Below, in pieces: positions 47,864 to 56,228 of a DNA stretch of 64,000 nucleotides. The notes under the pieces are model-generated. The model saw nothing but the letters and a program-made list of their open reading frames with translations, did not search any database and was not told where the DNA came from. The stretch comes from an uncultured Bacteroidales bacterium (GTDB lineage Bacteria > Bacteroidota > Bacteroidia > Bacteroidales > Bacteroidaceae). A program made the translations under genes and the position numbers. Within the stretch, counting starts at the first letter, position 1, and the number at the start of each line of letters is the position of its first letter. The stretch covers positions 620,001 through 684,000 of the forward strand of contig CASFRV010000001.1 of the NCBI GenBank assembly GCA_949297215.1. The letters run 5' to 3'.

Positions 47864-49758
47864 TTCTTCCCTGGTTTGTTCATTGGGGTGGAACCGAAAA
47901 GGCGGTCTGCCAGATCCTCGCGTCCCATTCTGCGCAATTCGGCCATGATTTTGCGTCGTTCTTCCGGTTTATACCAGAAAAAGAACATCCGCTGGCGCAA
48001 CTTTTCCTGCGGCGATTTGGCTGAAAACACGCGCTCCAAAGTGTAGGGATGATAGCCCGCGTACCACATTTCCGTGCTCACCGTCATAGGGGTGGGCGTG
48101 AAGTCCTGCACCTGTTCCAAGTGGAAGTGCAGGCGCTTCGTCTCCACGGCAAGCTCGGCCATGTCTTCTTCGGTGCATCCGGGGTGGGAACTGATGAAGT
48201 AGGGGATTAGCTGCTGATGCAAACCGGCCTTTGCGTTCACCTTGTCGAACAGGTCCTTGAACTTGCGGAACAAGGCAAACGACGGCTTGCGCATGTAGTG
48301 CAGCACGCGCTCGCTCGTATGCTCCGGGGCCACTTTCAGACGTCCCGACACGTGTTTCAAAATCAGTTCTTCCGTATAGCTCGCCGCGGCTTTGTCGCGT
48401 TGCGCGTCTCCCGACTTATGTAGCAGCAGATCATAGCGTACGCCGCTTCCGATAAAGCTTTTCTTCACCTGCGGAAGGGCATCGACCGCCCGGTAGATTT
48501 CCAGCAGTGGTCCGTGGTCCGTATTCAGGTTGCGGCACACTGCCGGATGGATGCACGAGGGGCGTTTACACTTCTCGCAGAGCGATTTGTCGATGCCGCT
48601 CATCCCATACATATTGGCCGACGGGCCGCCCAAATCGGATATATAGCCTTTATAGTCGGGCATTTCCGTCACGGCACGCACCTCTCGCAGGATGCTCTCT
48701 TTGCTGCGGCTCATGATAAACTTTCCCTGATGGGCCGAAATGGTGCAGAAGGCACAGCCACCGAAACATCCGCGGTGGATGTTGACAGAATGGCGTATCA
48801 TTTCATACGCCGGTATCCGCTTACCTTTGTATTTCGGGTGGGGAAGGCGCGTATATGGCAGGTCGAACGAGCGGTCCACCTCGGCTGTCGACATGGGCGG
48901 GTAGGGCGGATTCACCACAACGTAAACGCCACCCGTTTTCTGCAACAGGCGTCTGGCATGCAGGCGGTTGCTTTCCTCCTCGATATAGCGGAAATTGCGC
49001 GCATGCGCCTTCGGGTCGCGCAGGGCTTCTTCGTGCGACGCAAGCACGCAGTCGTCAGCCGTTATGCCGCCGGGAATGTTATTTTCCACTTCCGCCGTAA
49101 CCGTCTGACGGACAGGGTGGCGGCGTATCAGGTCGTGAAAATCGCCTACATCGACCGCCGCACCTTCCTCACGCGCAGCCAAATGGTCGCTCAGCAGATG
49201 GCAAAGTTCCAGGATGGGCAGCTCGCCCATACCGTATATAATCATATCGCCGCCGCTGTCGAGCAAAATGCTGCGGCGCAGCTCGTCCTTCCAGTAATCG
49301 TAGTGGGTGAGGCGGCGCAGCGAAGCCTCGATGCCGCCCAGCACCACCGGCACGTCTGGAAACAGCTGTTTCAGGATGTGCGTGTAGACGATGGTCGGAT
49401 ATTCCGGCCGCATGTCGTGCCGCCCGTCGGGGCTGTAAGCGTCTTCCGAGCGCAAGCGGCGGTTGGCCGTGTATTTATTGACCATCGAGTCCATGCAACC
49501 CGGCGCAATGCCAAAGAAAAGCCGCGGCCGCCCCAGCTTCTTAAAGTCGCGGAAGTCGCCGTGCCAGTCGGGCTGCGGGATAATGGCCACCCGGTACCCC
49601 TCGGCTTCCAGCAAGCGCCCGATAACGGCGGCTCCAAACGACGGATGGTCCACATAGGCGTCGCCGCTGAACAGGATGACGTCGGCAGCCTCCCATCCGC
49701 GCAGCTCCATTTCCTTTTTCGTCGTCGGCAGCCAGTCTGTCAGCTGCAGCTTTTTCAT
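47854..49758 (-). CDS. YgiQ-family radical SAM protein
   Basis: A 634-residue protein with a cobalamin-like N-terminal half (FSGDAYVDHPSFGAAVIGR), then the radical SAM motif RGCFGGCAFCTISAHQG and the segments DLGGPSANMYG and VAPEHTSERVL that mark the UPF0313/YgiQ family. Function is unknown; the family is widespread and conserved. The ATG at 49758 (MKKLQLTDWLPT) is chosen since upstream residues overlap the next gene and lack similarity. It overlaps the small gene upstream by four bases. Confidence 0.92.
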   Translation of the reverse strand: MKKLQLTDWLPTTKKEMELRGWEAADVILFSGDAYVDHPSFGAAVIGRLLEAEGYRVAIIPQPDWHGDFRDFKKLGRPRLFFGIAPGCMDSMVNKYTANRRLRSEDAYSPDGRHDMRPEYPTIVYTHILKQLFPDVPVVLGGIEASLRRLTHYDYWKDELRRSILLDSGGDMIIYGMGELPILELCHLLSDHLAAREEGAAVDVGDFHDLIRRHPVRQTVTAEVENNIPGGITADDCVLASHEEALRDPKAHARNFRYIEEESNRLHARRLLQKTGGVYVVVNPPYPPMSTAEVDRSFDLPYTRLPHPKYKGKRIPAYEMIRHSVNIHRGCFGGCAFCTISAHQGKFIMSRSKESILREVRAVTEMPDYKGYISDLGGPSANMYGMSGIDKSLCEKCKRPSCIHPAVCRNLNTDHGPLLEIYRAVDALPQVKKSFIGSGVRYDLLLHKSGDAQRDKAAASYTEELILKHVSGRLKVAPEHTSERVLHYMRKPSFALFRKFKDLFDKVNAKAGLHQQLIPYFISSHPGCTEEDMAELAVETKRLHFHLEQVQDFTPTPMTVSTEMWYAGYHPYTLERVFSAKSPQEKLRQRMFFFWYKPEERRKIMAELRRMGREDLADRLFGSTPMNKPGKKWR

Positions 49759-50093
49759 GCCTCCGTTGCGGCGTTCTGTTCCTCGCCGGTCGGGGCGTGA
49801 TGTGTGGCCGTCCAGCTGTCGTAAAGCGTCATGAGGTTGCGCAGGCCACAAGGCTTCATCCGCTCATGATACACCACGTCCAGACACAGCGCCAGCAGGT
49901 CAGCGGTGTCGCCGCCGCCATGTTCCAGCAGCGAGCGCACGGTCATTTTCAAGCGGTTCAGCACCGTTTCGTCCACGACGCCCGTGCTTCCCACCAAGCC
50001 TTGAAACAGGGCATACTTGCGGATGGTTTCCAGGTTGGCGTCGGATATATCCAGCCGGCGCGAACCTTTTTCGTTCAGTTCGATGGTATACAT
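49755..50093 (-). CDS. Hypothetical protein, 112 aa
   Basis: A small soluble protein beginning MYTIELNEKGSRRLDISD; mostly helical, with an acidic end. I do not recognise it. Overlap with the YgiQ-like gene (ATGA) and a short gap from the PurF-like gene (35 bases) make it a true member of the operon. Similar small proteins next to amidophosphoribosyltransferase-like genes are possible in Bacteroidota but I cannot confirm. Confidence 0.65.
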   Translation of the reverse strand: MYTIELNEKGSRRLDISDANLETIRKYALFQGLVGSTGVVDETVLNRLKMTVRSLLEHGGGDTADLLALCLDVVYHERMKPCGLRNLMTLYDSWTATHHAPTGEEQNAATEA

Positions 50094-50128
50094 ATCTTCT
50101 TATCTTTCGGGTGGTTTCTCCCGGCTGC

Positions 50129-51547
50129 TCATTTCAACGTGTGGCAGCTGCTTCCGTCGAAGCAGTGTGTACACAGTTTACACTTGGGCAAGCCGATTGC
50201 TTTCACCAGCGTTTCCAATGTATTGAATTTCAGCGTTGTCAGATTCAGACGTTTTCTGATTTCCTCGACCAGCCGCTTGTATTTCTCCGAATCCGTCCGG
50301 GCGTATTCTTCCAGATCTTTGTCGGGGTCGCCTTCCAGCTCCTTGATGATGCGCCGCGTGATGAGCTCCATGTCGCTCTTCGACGATGTGAAGCCTATAA
50401 ACGGGCAGCCGTAGATAAGCGGCGGACAGGCAATGCGCATGTGCACCTCCTTCACGCCGTCGTCGAAGAGCACCTTCACGTTGTCGCGCAGCTGCGTTCC
50501 GCGCACGATGCTGTCGTCGCAAAAGAGCATGCGTTTACCGCTGAGCATGGCCCTGTTGGGTATGAGTTTCATCTTTGCCACGAGCGAGCGCATTTCCTGG
50601 TTGGCCGGCGTAAAGCTGCGGGGCCAGGTCGGCGTATATTTTGAAATGGCCCGGTGGTAGGGACGTCCCATGCCCGTGGCATAGCCCAGGGCCATACCCA
50701 CGCCCGAGTCGGGGATGCCACACACAGCGTCCACCTCCGTCTCGTCGGCTTCGCCCATCATGCGCCCACACTCGAAGCGCACCTGCTCCACGTTGCGGTG
50801 CTCGTAGCTCGACGTCGGAAAACCGTAATATACCCACAGGAACGAGCACACCTGCATCTGTTCCTCGGCCGGACGCATCTGCTCCATGCCATTGGCTCTG
50901 AGGCGCACCACCTCGCCCGGGCCCAGATAGTGCTCGGTTTCGTAGTCGAGGTTGGCAAAAGCCGTCGTTTCGCTCGTTACGGCGTAGGCACCTGCCTTAC
51001 GTCCCACGACAACAGGCGTTCTGCCCCAGCGGTCGCGCGCTGCAATGATGCCATCCTCTGTGAGCAGCAGCATCGAGCACGATCCCTTGATGTGGTTAAA
51101 CACGTTTTCGATGCCCTCGACGTATGTGCGCCCCTGAATGAGCAGCAGGGCCACCAGCTCCGTCTGGTTTGTCCGCCCGGAGGAGAGCTCTGCGAAATGC
51201 ATGTTCTGCGCCAGCAGCTCGGCCGAAAGCTCTTCGATGTTGTTGATTTTTGCCACGGTCACGATGGCAAACCGTCCCAAGTGCGAGTTGATGACCAGCG
51301 GCTGGGCATCGGTATCGCTGATCACGCCGATGCCGGCCGTGCAGCCGTCGAAGCGCGAAAGCGTGCCTTCAAATTTTGAACGGAAATAAGCGTTTTCCAG
51401 ATTATGAATGGAGCGGGCAAAACCTTTTTCGCGGCTGTGGGCGGCCAGTCCGCCCCGACGCGTTCCCAAGTGCGAATTGTAATCGGTGCCGTAAAAAAGG
51501 TCTGCTACGCAACTCGTTTCAGTAACAGTTCCAAAAAATCCTCCCAT
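50129..51547 (-). CDS. PurF-like amidophosphoribosyltransferase homologue without the Cys nucleophile
   Basis: The 472-residue protein keeps both halves of PurF: an Ntn-type N-terminal domain (GTRRGGLAAHS, SHLGRFAIVTVAKINN, GSCSMLLLTEDGIIAARDRWG) and a phosphoribosyltransferase domain with the PRPP loop LFCDDSIVRGTQL. The start is MGGFFG, so residue 2 is Gly where PurF has the catalytic Cys, and no propeptide precedes another Cys (the first is at position 13). Glutamine hydrolysis is therefore unlikely. A cluster CKLCTHCFDGSSC near the end could bind iron-sulfur or zinc. It heads a nine-gene run and has a -7 element 29 bases upstream. Confidence 0.85.
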   Translation of the reverse strand: MGGFFGTVTETSCVADLFYGTDYNSHLGTRRGGLAAHSREKGFARSIHNLENAYFRSKFEGTLSRFDGCTAGIGVISDTDAQPLVINSHLGRFAIVTVAKINNIEELSAELLAQNMHFAELSSGRTNQTELVALLLIQGRTYVEGIENVFNHIKGSCSMLLLTEDGIIAARDRWGRTPVVVGRKAGAYAVTSETTAFANLDYETEHYLGPGEVVRLRANGMEQMRPAEEQMQVCSFLWVYYGFPTSSYEHRNVEQVRFECGRMMGEADETEVDAVCGIPDSGVGMALGYATGMGRPYHRAISKYTPTWPRSFTPANQEMRSLVAKMKLIPNRAMLSGKRMLFCDDSIVRGTQLRDNVKVLFDDGVKEVHMRIACPPLIYGCPFIGFTSSKSDMELITRRIIKELEGDPDKDLEEYARTDSEKYKRLVEEIRKRLNLTTLKFNTLETLVKAIGLPKCKLCTHCFDGSSCHTLK

Positions 51548-51575
51548 ACATTATATATATTGATTGAAGCAGGCG

Positions 51576-51583
51576 CAAAGTTA
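51576..51583 (-). promoter_or_regulatory. -7 element of the PurF-like operon
   Basis: TAACTTTG on the minus strand with GC following, a full match to TAnnTTTG, 29 bases before the ATG at 51547. No clear -33 TTTG. Confidence 0.55.
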
Positions 51584-51674
51584 CGAAAAAAAGAAGGGAT
51601 GCCGCTTTCCTGCCTGCATAAAGCAGGTAGGTTTCATGCTCATTTCCCGACGTCACCTGCGGTCTTCCGAAAAC

Positions 51675-51718
51675 GGTATGCGCCGGCTGTCGGCCACCCG
51701 ACCGCTCCGGCGCATACC
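51675..51718 (-). terminator. Terminator of the YugP-like gene
   Basis: GGTATGCGCCGG (51675-51686) pairs perfectly with CCGGCGCATACC (51707-51718); a short GTTTTC follows on the minus strand. The T-run is weak. Confidence 0.65.
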
Positions 51719-51757
51719 TTGTTTCCCTGCTTCTGCCCTACGGTGAGGGCCGCCTCA

Positions 51758-52441
51758 TCATTCGTCGCGCGAAGCTCCCAGGAACATAAAGATGTAGTAA
51801 ACGAGCGTAGCCAGCGAGCCCAGCGCTGCAACCACGTATGTATAGGCAGCCGAACGCAATGCGCTGACAGCCATCGGCTGGTCGCCGCGGTTGGTGATGC
51901 CGGCAGCCTGCAACCATCCCGTAGCGCGACGGCTAGCGTCGATTTCGACGGGCAGCGTCACAAAGCTGAACAGCGTGGTGAGCGCAAACAGCACGATACC
52001 CGCCAGCAACAGCCCCGGAAAAACGTTTATCAGCAGCATGCCGGCCAGCAGTACCCACTGCACCCACGTCGATGCGAACGAAACCACCGGCACCAGCGCC
52101 GAGCGCAGCTGCAACGGCGCATAGGCACGCGCATGCTGCACGGCGTGGCCACACTCGTGGGCGGCAACGGCCGCAGCTGCCACGCTGCACGAGGCGTAAA
52201 CGCTCTCGCTCAGGTTCACCGTCTTGGTGGCCGGGTTGTAATGGTCGGTCAGATGGCCTTCGGTCGACGTAACCTGCACGTCGTAGATGCCGTTGTCGCG
52301 AAGCATCTTCTCGGCCACCTCACGCCCCGTGAGCCCGCCGACCAAGGGCACCTGCGAATATTTCTTGAACTTGCTTTGCAGATTGAGTTGCACCAAATAG
52401 CTCACCAGAGCTATGCCGATAAATAATACCCAGTAGATCAT
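51758..52441 (-). CDS. YugP-type integral membrane zinc peptidase
   Basis: A 227-residue inner-membrane protein with an N-terminal helix (MIYWVLFIGIALVSYLV), the zinc motif AAHECGHAVQHA near residue 100 and a pair of long hydrophobic segments (VQWVLLAGMLLINVF, GIVLFALTTLFSFVT). Family members (YugP, Zn peptidase of the neutral metallopeptidase type) are uncharacterised. ATG at 52441 is chosen; the upstream frame is not membrane-like. A -7 element lies 52 bases upstream. Confidence 0.9.
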   Translation of the reverse strand: MIYWVLFIGIALVSYLVQLNLQSKFKKYSQVPLVGGLTGREVAEKMLRDNGIYDVQVTSTEGHLTDHYNPATKTVNLSESVYASCSVAAAAVAAHECGHAVQHARAYAPLQLRSALVPVVSFASTWVQWVLLAGMLLINVFPGLLLAGIVLFALTTLFSFVTLPVEIDASRRATGWLQAAGITNRGDQPMAVSALRSAAYTYVVAALGSLATLVYYIFMFLGASRDE

Positions 52442-52493
52442 TTTCTTTTCTTCGTTGTTTGTTTGGTTCTTCCTTTTCTGAATAATTCTCTTG

Positions 52494-52501
52494 CAAAGAT
52501 A
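52494..52501 (-). promoter_or_regulatory. -7 element of the YugP-like gene
   Basis: TATCTTTG followed by CA on the minus strand fits TAnnTTTG. The 315-base gap up to 52756 holds this and the outward promoter of the ATPase gene, plus pyrimidine-rich sequence with TTTTTCCCGG and TTTTCTCCCGGC units that echo the repeats at 6655 and 38457. Confidence 0.6.
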
Positions 52502-52695
52502 CGAGCAATCAGCATGCCACGGAGCCGCCCCCGTTCCCATAAAACATTAACGGCTCCTTATTTTTTCTTAACCGGTGTCGTTTCTGTTCCTTTTTCCCGG
52601 TGCGCTGTTCTTTTCTCCCGGCTTCACGGTCTGTCGGCATGGCCCTGCTCACATTTTTTAGCCTTTACGCCTGTCATGCTTGTGCAAAAAGTGCC

Positions 52696-52703
52696 TATAT
52701 TTG
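52696..52703 (+). promoter_or_regulatory. -7 element of the ATPase-DUF4435 pair
   Basis: TATATTTG followed by CTACATG fits TAnnTTTG and lies 53 bases before the ATG at 52757. The -33 site is poor (TGTC). Confidence 0.5.
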
Positions 52704-52756
52704 CTACATGCAACCCGGCGGGTTGCCGGGAAAACATCACCTAATGTCACCCCACT

Positions 52757-53587
52757 ATGATAAAACTGGCAGACTACATCGCAAGAATAGAAATCGGCAG
52801 CCTTTGGAGCGGCCATAAGCACATCGTCTGGAACCTCCATCCCGGCGTCAACGTGCTCAGCGGCAAGAACGGCGAGGGAAAAAGCACCATCCTCAACAAA
52901 ATGATCTATCACCTGCGTTCCGCGCCGCCCACGGGCGAAATCAACGGCAGCGGCGCCCCGCTCGGCGTCAGGATCGACTTTGTTCCCTCCGATGCCACGA
53001 GCATCCGCTACGACATCATCCGCAGCTTCGACCGCCAGCTCGTGCCCGGCGAGGTGCGCGCCAAGCTTCCCGAGGAGCACATCAACACCGAGCTCGACTG
53101 GCAGCTTTATCTCTTGCAGCGGCGCTATCTCGACTATCAGGTCAACGTGGGCAACCGCATGATCGAGCTGCTCACGAGCGGCGACCCGGCGGCCCACGAA
53201 AAGGCCAAGGCCGCCGCCGAGGCCAAAGCCCGCTTCCTCAACCTCGTCGACGAACTCTTCGCCGAAACTGGCAAGAAGATAGACCGCCGGAGCAACGAGC
53301 TGCGCTTCGAACAATACGGCGAAACGCTCCATACCTACCAGCTGTCGAGCGGAGAAAAGCAGATACTCGTCATCCTCCTCACCGCGCTCACCGAAGACTG
53401 CCAGCCGTACGTCCTTTTCATGGACGAACCCGAAGCCAGCCTTCACTTCGAATGGCAGAAGCGGCTCATACAGATGGTTCGCGACCTCAATCCGAACGCC
53501 CAGATTGTGCTCACCACCCACAGCCCAGCGCTCATCATGGACGGCTGGGAAGACAGCGTCACCGAGGTGAGCGACATCACCGTGTGA
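52757..53587 (+). CDS. ABC-type AAA ATPase, PARIS AriA-like
   Basis: A 276-residue SMC/RecF-type ATPase: Walker A GKNGEGKST (36-44), signature LSSGEKQ (196-202), Walker B VLFMDEPE (219-226) and the switch histidine in TTHSPAL (His255). There is only a short insert between the two halves of the nucleotide domain, about 150 residues. With the DUF4435 gene 35 bases downstream, the layout is that of PARIS anti-phage systems, in which the AriA ATPase holds the AriB toxin until a phage anti-restriction protein appears. It is shorter than the AriA proteins I know. GC content resembles the core, so it may be a long-standing resident. Confidence 0.8.
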   Translation: MIKLADYIARIEIGSLWSGHKHIVWNLHPGVNVLSGKNGEGKSTILNKMIYHLRSAPPTGEINGSGAPLGVRIDFVPSDATSIRYDIIRSFDRQLVPGEVRAKLPEEHINTELDWQLYLLQRRYLDYQVNVGNRMIELLTSGDPAAHEKAKAAAEAKARFLNLVDELFAETGKKIDRRSNELRFEQYGETLHTYQLSSGEKQILVILLTALTEDCQPYVLFMDEPEASLHFEWQKRLIQMVRDLNPNAQIVLTTHSPALIMDGWEDSVTEVSDITV

Positions 53588-53622
53588 CGCCCCGCGCCTC
53601 ACCTCTCTAACCCTGAAAAGCC

Positions 53623-54687
53623 ATGGCCAAGCGTCTTTCGCAAAATCTCAACTCGGCCTACATCGAGGCCGCCAACCGTCTGAACTCCAAGCGGGACCGC
53701 CGCAAGATCGTGGCCTACGTCGAGAGCTACGACGACGTGTTCTTTTGGAGCCACCTGCTGCGCAGCGTCGAGACCGACAGCTACTATTTCGAGGTGATGC
53801 TTCCCTCGCGCACGTCGCTGTGCAAGGGCAAGAAGGTAGCCCTCATGAACGAGCTCGGCCCCCGTCTGGGGCGCTGCATGATAGCCTGCGTCGACGCCGA
53901 CTACGACTACCTCATGCAGGGAGCCACCGAGACGTCGCGCGTTGTGTGCACCAACCCCTACGTTTTCCACACCTACGTCTACGCCATCGAAAACTTCGAG
54001 TGTTATGCCCCCACGTTGGAGAGCGTCTGCGTCATGGCCACGCTCAACGACCGCCGTCTGTTCGACTTTGAGAGCTTCCTGGCCCGTTTTTCCGAAATTG
54101 TCTGGCCGCTTTTCGTGTGGTCCGTATGGGCTTACCGCTCGGGAAACTACAAGACCTTTACGATGCTCGACTTTTTCCGTACGGTCGCGCTCAACGAGCT
54201 CAACTATTATCACCCCGAGCAGACGCTCGAAGCGCTGCGCCACCGGGTGAACCGCAAGATCAACCGCCTGCAACACCAGTTTCCTCAGGCGCGGGCGGGC
54301 TATAAACCCTTGCGCGAGGAGCTGCTCCGCCTGGGCGTTACGCCGCAAACGACCTATCTCTACATGCGTGGGCACGATCTGCACGACGGCATCGTAGCGC
54401 CCATGCTCAGCGGCGTGTGCGAGGCGCTGCGCCGCGAGCGCGAGCGCGAAATACGCCAGCTGGCCGAACACAACGTGCAGATGCAAAACGAGCTCGCGGC
54501 CTATCAGCACGCCACGGCGCCCATCGAGGAGATGCTGCGCAAGCACACCGACTACGACCAGTCGCCCGAATACCGCCGCGTGCAGGAGGACGTGCGGCAG
54601 CTCTTAGTTCTAGTTGATAAAAGTTTAAACTCTGATATACTGACTCTTCAAAACGACGAGGTGAAGGCATTAAAGAATCAATCATAA
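53623..54687 (+). CDS. DUF4435 (TOPRIM-like) protein, PARIS AriB-like
   Basis: The 354-residue protein has TOPRIM-like metal residues: Glu34 in VAYVESYDDVFFW and Asp91, Asp93 in CMIACVDADYDYL, typical of DUF4435. In PARIS, AriB is a TOPRIM nuclease that cleaves tRNA when freed from AriA. A coiled coil follows (about 268-300, RREREREIRQLAEHN). The final 27 residues are encoded by AT-rich DNA after about 54604, in contrast to the GC-rich remainder, so the original C-terminus may have been replaced. It shares an operon with the ATPase gene and ends in a strong two-way terminator. Confidence 0.8.
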   Translation: MAKRLSQNLNSAYIEAANRLNSKRDRRKIVAYVESYDDVFFWSHLLRSVETDSYYFEVMLPSRTSLCKGKKVALMNELGPRLGRCMIACVDADYDYLMQGATETSRVVCTNPYVFHTYVYAIENFECYAPTLESVCVMATLNDRRLFDFESFLARFSEIVWPLFVWSVWAYRSGNYKTFTMLDFFRTVALNELNYYHPEQTLEALRHRVNRKINRLQHQFPQARAGYKPLREELLRLGVTPQTTYLYMRGHDLHDGIVAPMLSGVCEALRREREREIRQLAEHNVQMQNELAAYQHATAPIEEMLRKHTDYDQSPEYRRVQEDVRQLLVLVDKSLNSDILTLQNDEVKALKNQS

Positions 54688-54705
54688 TTACTGCAACAGC
54701 TAATC

Positions 54706-54755
54706 AAGAAGAAAAAGTGGGGCTTCCATAATTAGAAGCCCCACTTTTTCTTCTT
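54706..54755. terminator. Strong bidirectional terminator after the DUF4435 gene
   Basis: A perfect 21-bp stem (54706-54726 with 54735-54755) with an 8-base loop; A/T-rich flanks allow it to act on both the DUF4435 gene and the converging lipoprotein gene. Confidence 0.9.
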
Positions 54756-54787
54756 AAATTATAGTTTTTAGCTTGGAAAATTTTTGT

Positions 54788-55189
54788 TTAAGATTTTCTA
54801 CCAGCAAATGTATAGGTTTGACCTCCAGATCTGAAAGAAAAAGTTAAACTATTTGCGACACAGGTTCCTTCTACTGCATAAATATTAGATTGAAGTAAGT
54901 AATTACCATCACCCTTATCAATTATATTTATTATTACTTCACTCATATTCATATCAAATCCCTCACATTGAATTTTCATTGATACAGCTTTTTCTTCAAG
55001 ACGAGATAAAGTTACATACGCTAATTCGTCAGTTTCTGGAAGACCTAAAATAGAAAGGTCACCTACATAATTCCCAGATAAAGCTAAGCCCAAATCACCA
55101 CTTGTTTCGTCATCATCGCTGCAACCTGCGAAAGAAAACGTCGTTACCAGCATGAGCAAAAGCATGCTCAGAAATTTAAATCTTTTCAT
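54788..55189 (-). CDS. Small lipoprotein with lipocalin-like beta strands
   Basis: A 133-residue protein with lipoprotein signal MKRFKFLSMLLLMLVTTF and lipobox FAGC, followed by SDDDET, acidic residues that mark surface export in Bacteroidota. The rest is about eight beta strands and could form a small calycin-like barrel; no family recognised. The gene and its surroundings (54604-55230) are AT-rich compared with the core. It has its own -7 element. Confidence 0.75.
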   Translation of the reverse strand: MKRFKFLSMLLLMLVTTFSFAGCSDDDETSGDLGLALSGNYVGDLSILGLPETDELAYVTLSRLEEKAVSMKIQCEGFDMNMSEVIINIIDKGDGNYLLQSNIYAVEGTCVANSLTFSFRSGGQTYTFAGRKS

Positions 55190-55223
55190 ACTGTAATTTT
55201 TTTAATTAATAATGTTCGTATTG

Positions 55224-55231
55224 CAAAATTA
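55224..55231 (-). promoter_or_regulatory. -7 element of the small lipoprotein gene
   Basis: TAATTTTG on the minus strand fits TAnnTTTG and ends 35 bases before the ATG at 55189. It overlaps the stop of the next lipoprotein gene. Confidence 0.45.
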
Positions 55232-56155
55232 ATATTTTTGGAAAGGGTTCACTCCCTTTTTATGTGGCCGATTTGTCCGCTCGACCGTGTTTTCTGCGGA
55301 GCTATTGTCACGGGCGGTAAACAGCGAGGTGCGATTCGTCCGCTCGTACACGTATGTATCGCCGTCCTCCTCACGCAGTACGAGGCGGTCCTCAGTCAAC
55401 ACCGGAACGCTGTATGTATATCCGTCTGCAAACTCTTCTTCCGACACACCGTACGACGGAATGAGCACAAGATTACCGTTTGCGTAGTAATATTCGCCGC
55501 CTTCTTCGCCTGTATCATAGTTTCCGCCGTAACCCTCACGATATTCCAAACGGTAATGACCATCTTCGCTGAACACATACAGCTCGCCTAAATAATAGTC
55601 GCCGTCATGCTCCTCCGAAAGCCAGTTGCCCACGATGGCGCTCTGCTCCTCGCCGCCGCCAATGCCGGGGGGCTCAGGCAGCGTGGTGCGCGATGTCCGT
55701 TCAAATGTATATACATCGCCTTCACTTCCTCTTAATACGAGTTCGTCATATGTCAGAGAGAGGATGGTTCGCGTATGCGCGTCGCCGGGCTCGCTGTCCG
55801 TGTCATTCCACTCCTCCACGAGCGTCAGCCGGTCGCCGCTTACGAAGTAGCTTCCGCCTTCTGTCTCGTAGGCTTCGTTTCCGTATGCAACCTCGCAAAT
55901 CATGCGCCGGTATGTACCATCTTCGTCAAAGATATACAGTTGACTCAGGTAATAATCGGAACGAACTTCCTCCGAAAGCCAGTTGCCCACGATGCTCACG
56001 GTCGTCGGCGTGTTACCGCCTCCGCCACCTCCGCCCCAAATGGGCGGCGTTGTTTCCTCATCATCGTCACCGCAGGCACTGAATGCAAACAGCGTACAAA
56101 ACAAAAGCACGGCCCGCAAGCAAATGCCGTTAAAAAACACATTTTTTCTTTTCAT
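55229..56155 (-). CDS. Lipoprotein with two tandem lipocalin-like modules
   Basis: The 308-residue protein has a lipoprotein signal ending in FAFSACGDDDEET and a Gly-rich linker (WGGGGGGGN). Two modules of about 105 residues follow, each starting IVGNWLSEE and containing YYL-x-LY-x-F-x-EDGxY and ending in YxERTxRT. At the DNA level the two modules share a long identical run covering CCGAAAGCCAGTTGCCCACG (near 55616 and 55974). Function unknown; the modules look like lipocalin-like DUF folds. The last residues (HKKGVNPFQKY) are basic and unlike the modules. Confidence 0.8.
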   Translation of the reverse strand: MKRKNVFFNGICLRAVLLFCTLFAFSACGDDDEETTPPIWGGGGGGGNTPTTVSIVGNWLSEEVRSDYYLSQLYIFDEDGTYRRMICEVAYGNEAYETEGGSYFVSGDRLTLVEEWNDTDSEPGDAHTRTILSLTYDELVLRGSEGDVYTFERTSRTTLPEPPGIGGGEEQSAIVGNWLSEEHDGDYYLGELYVFSEDGHYRLEYREGYGGNYDTGEEGGEYYYANGNLVLIPSYGVSEEEFADGYTYSVPVLTEDRLVLREEDGDTYVYERTNRTSLFTARDNSSAENTVERTNRPHKKGVNPFQKY

Positions 56156-56228
56156 TTTGGTACTAATAGTGGATTATGTCTTGTCTTGGAAAAAGGCTGG
56201 CAGCCCTTTGCGTCGCCGACACCGGCCG

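Noticed and set aside
48514-49800. Long frame opposite the YgiQ-like gene
   Set aside because: The sense strand carries the full radical SAM protein.
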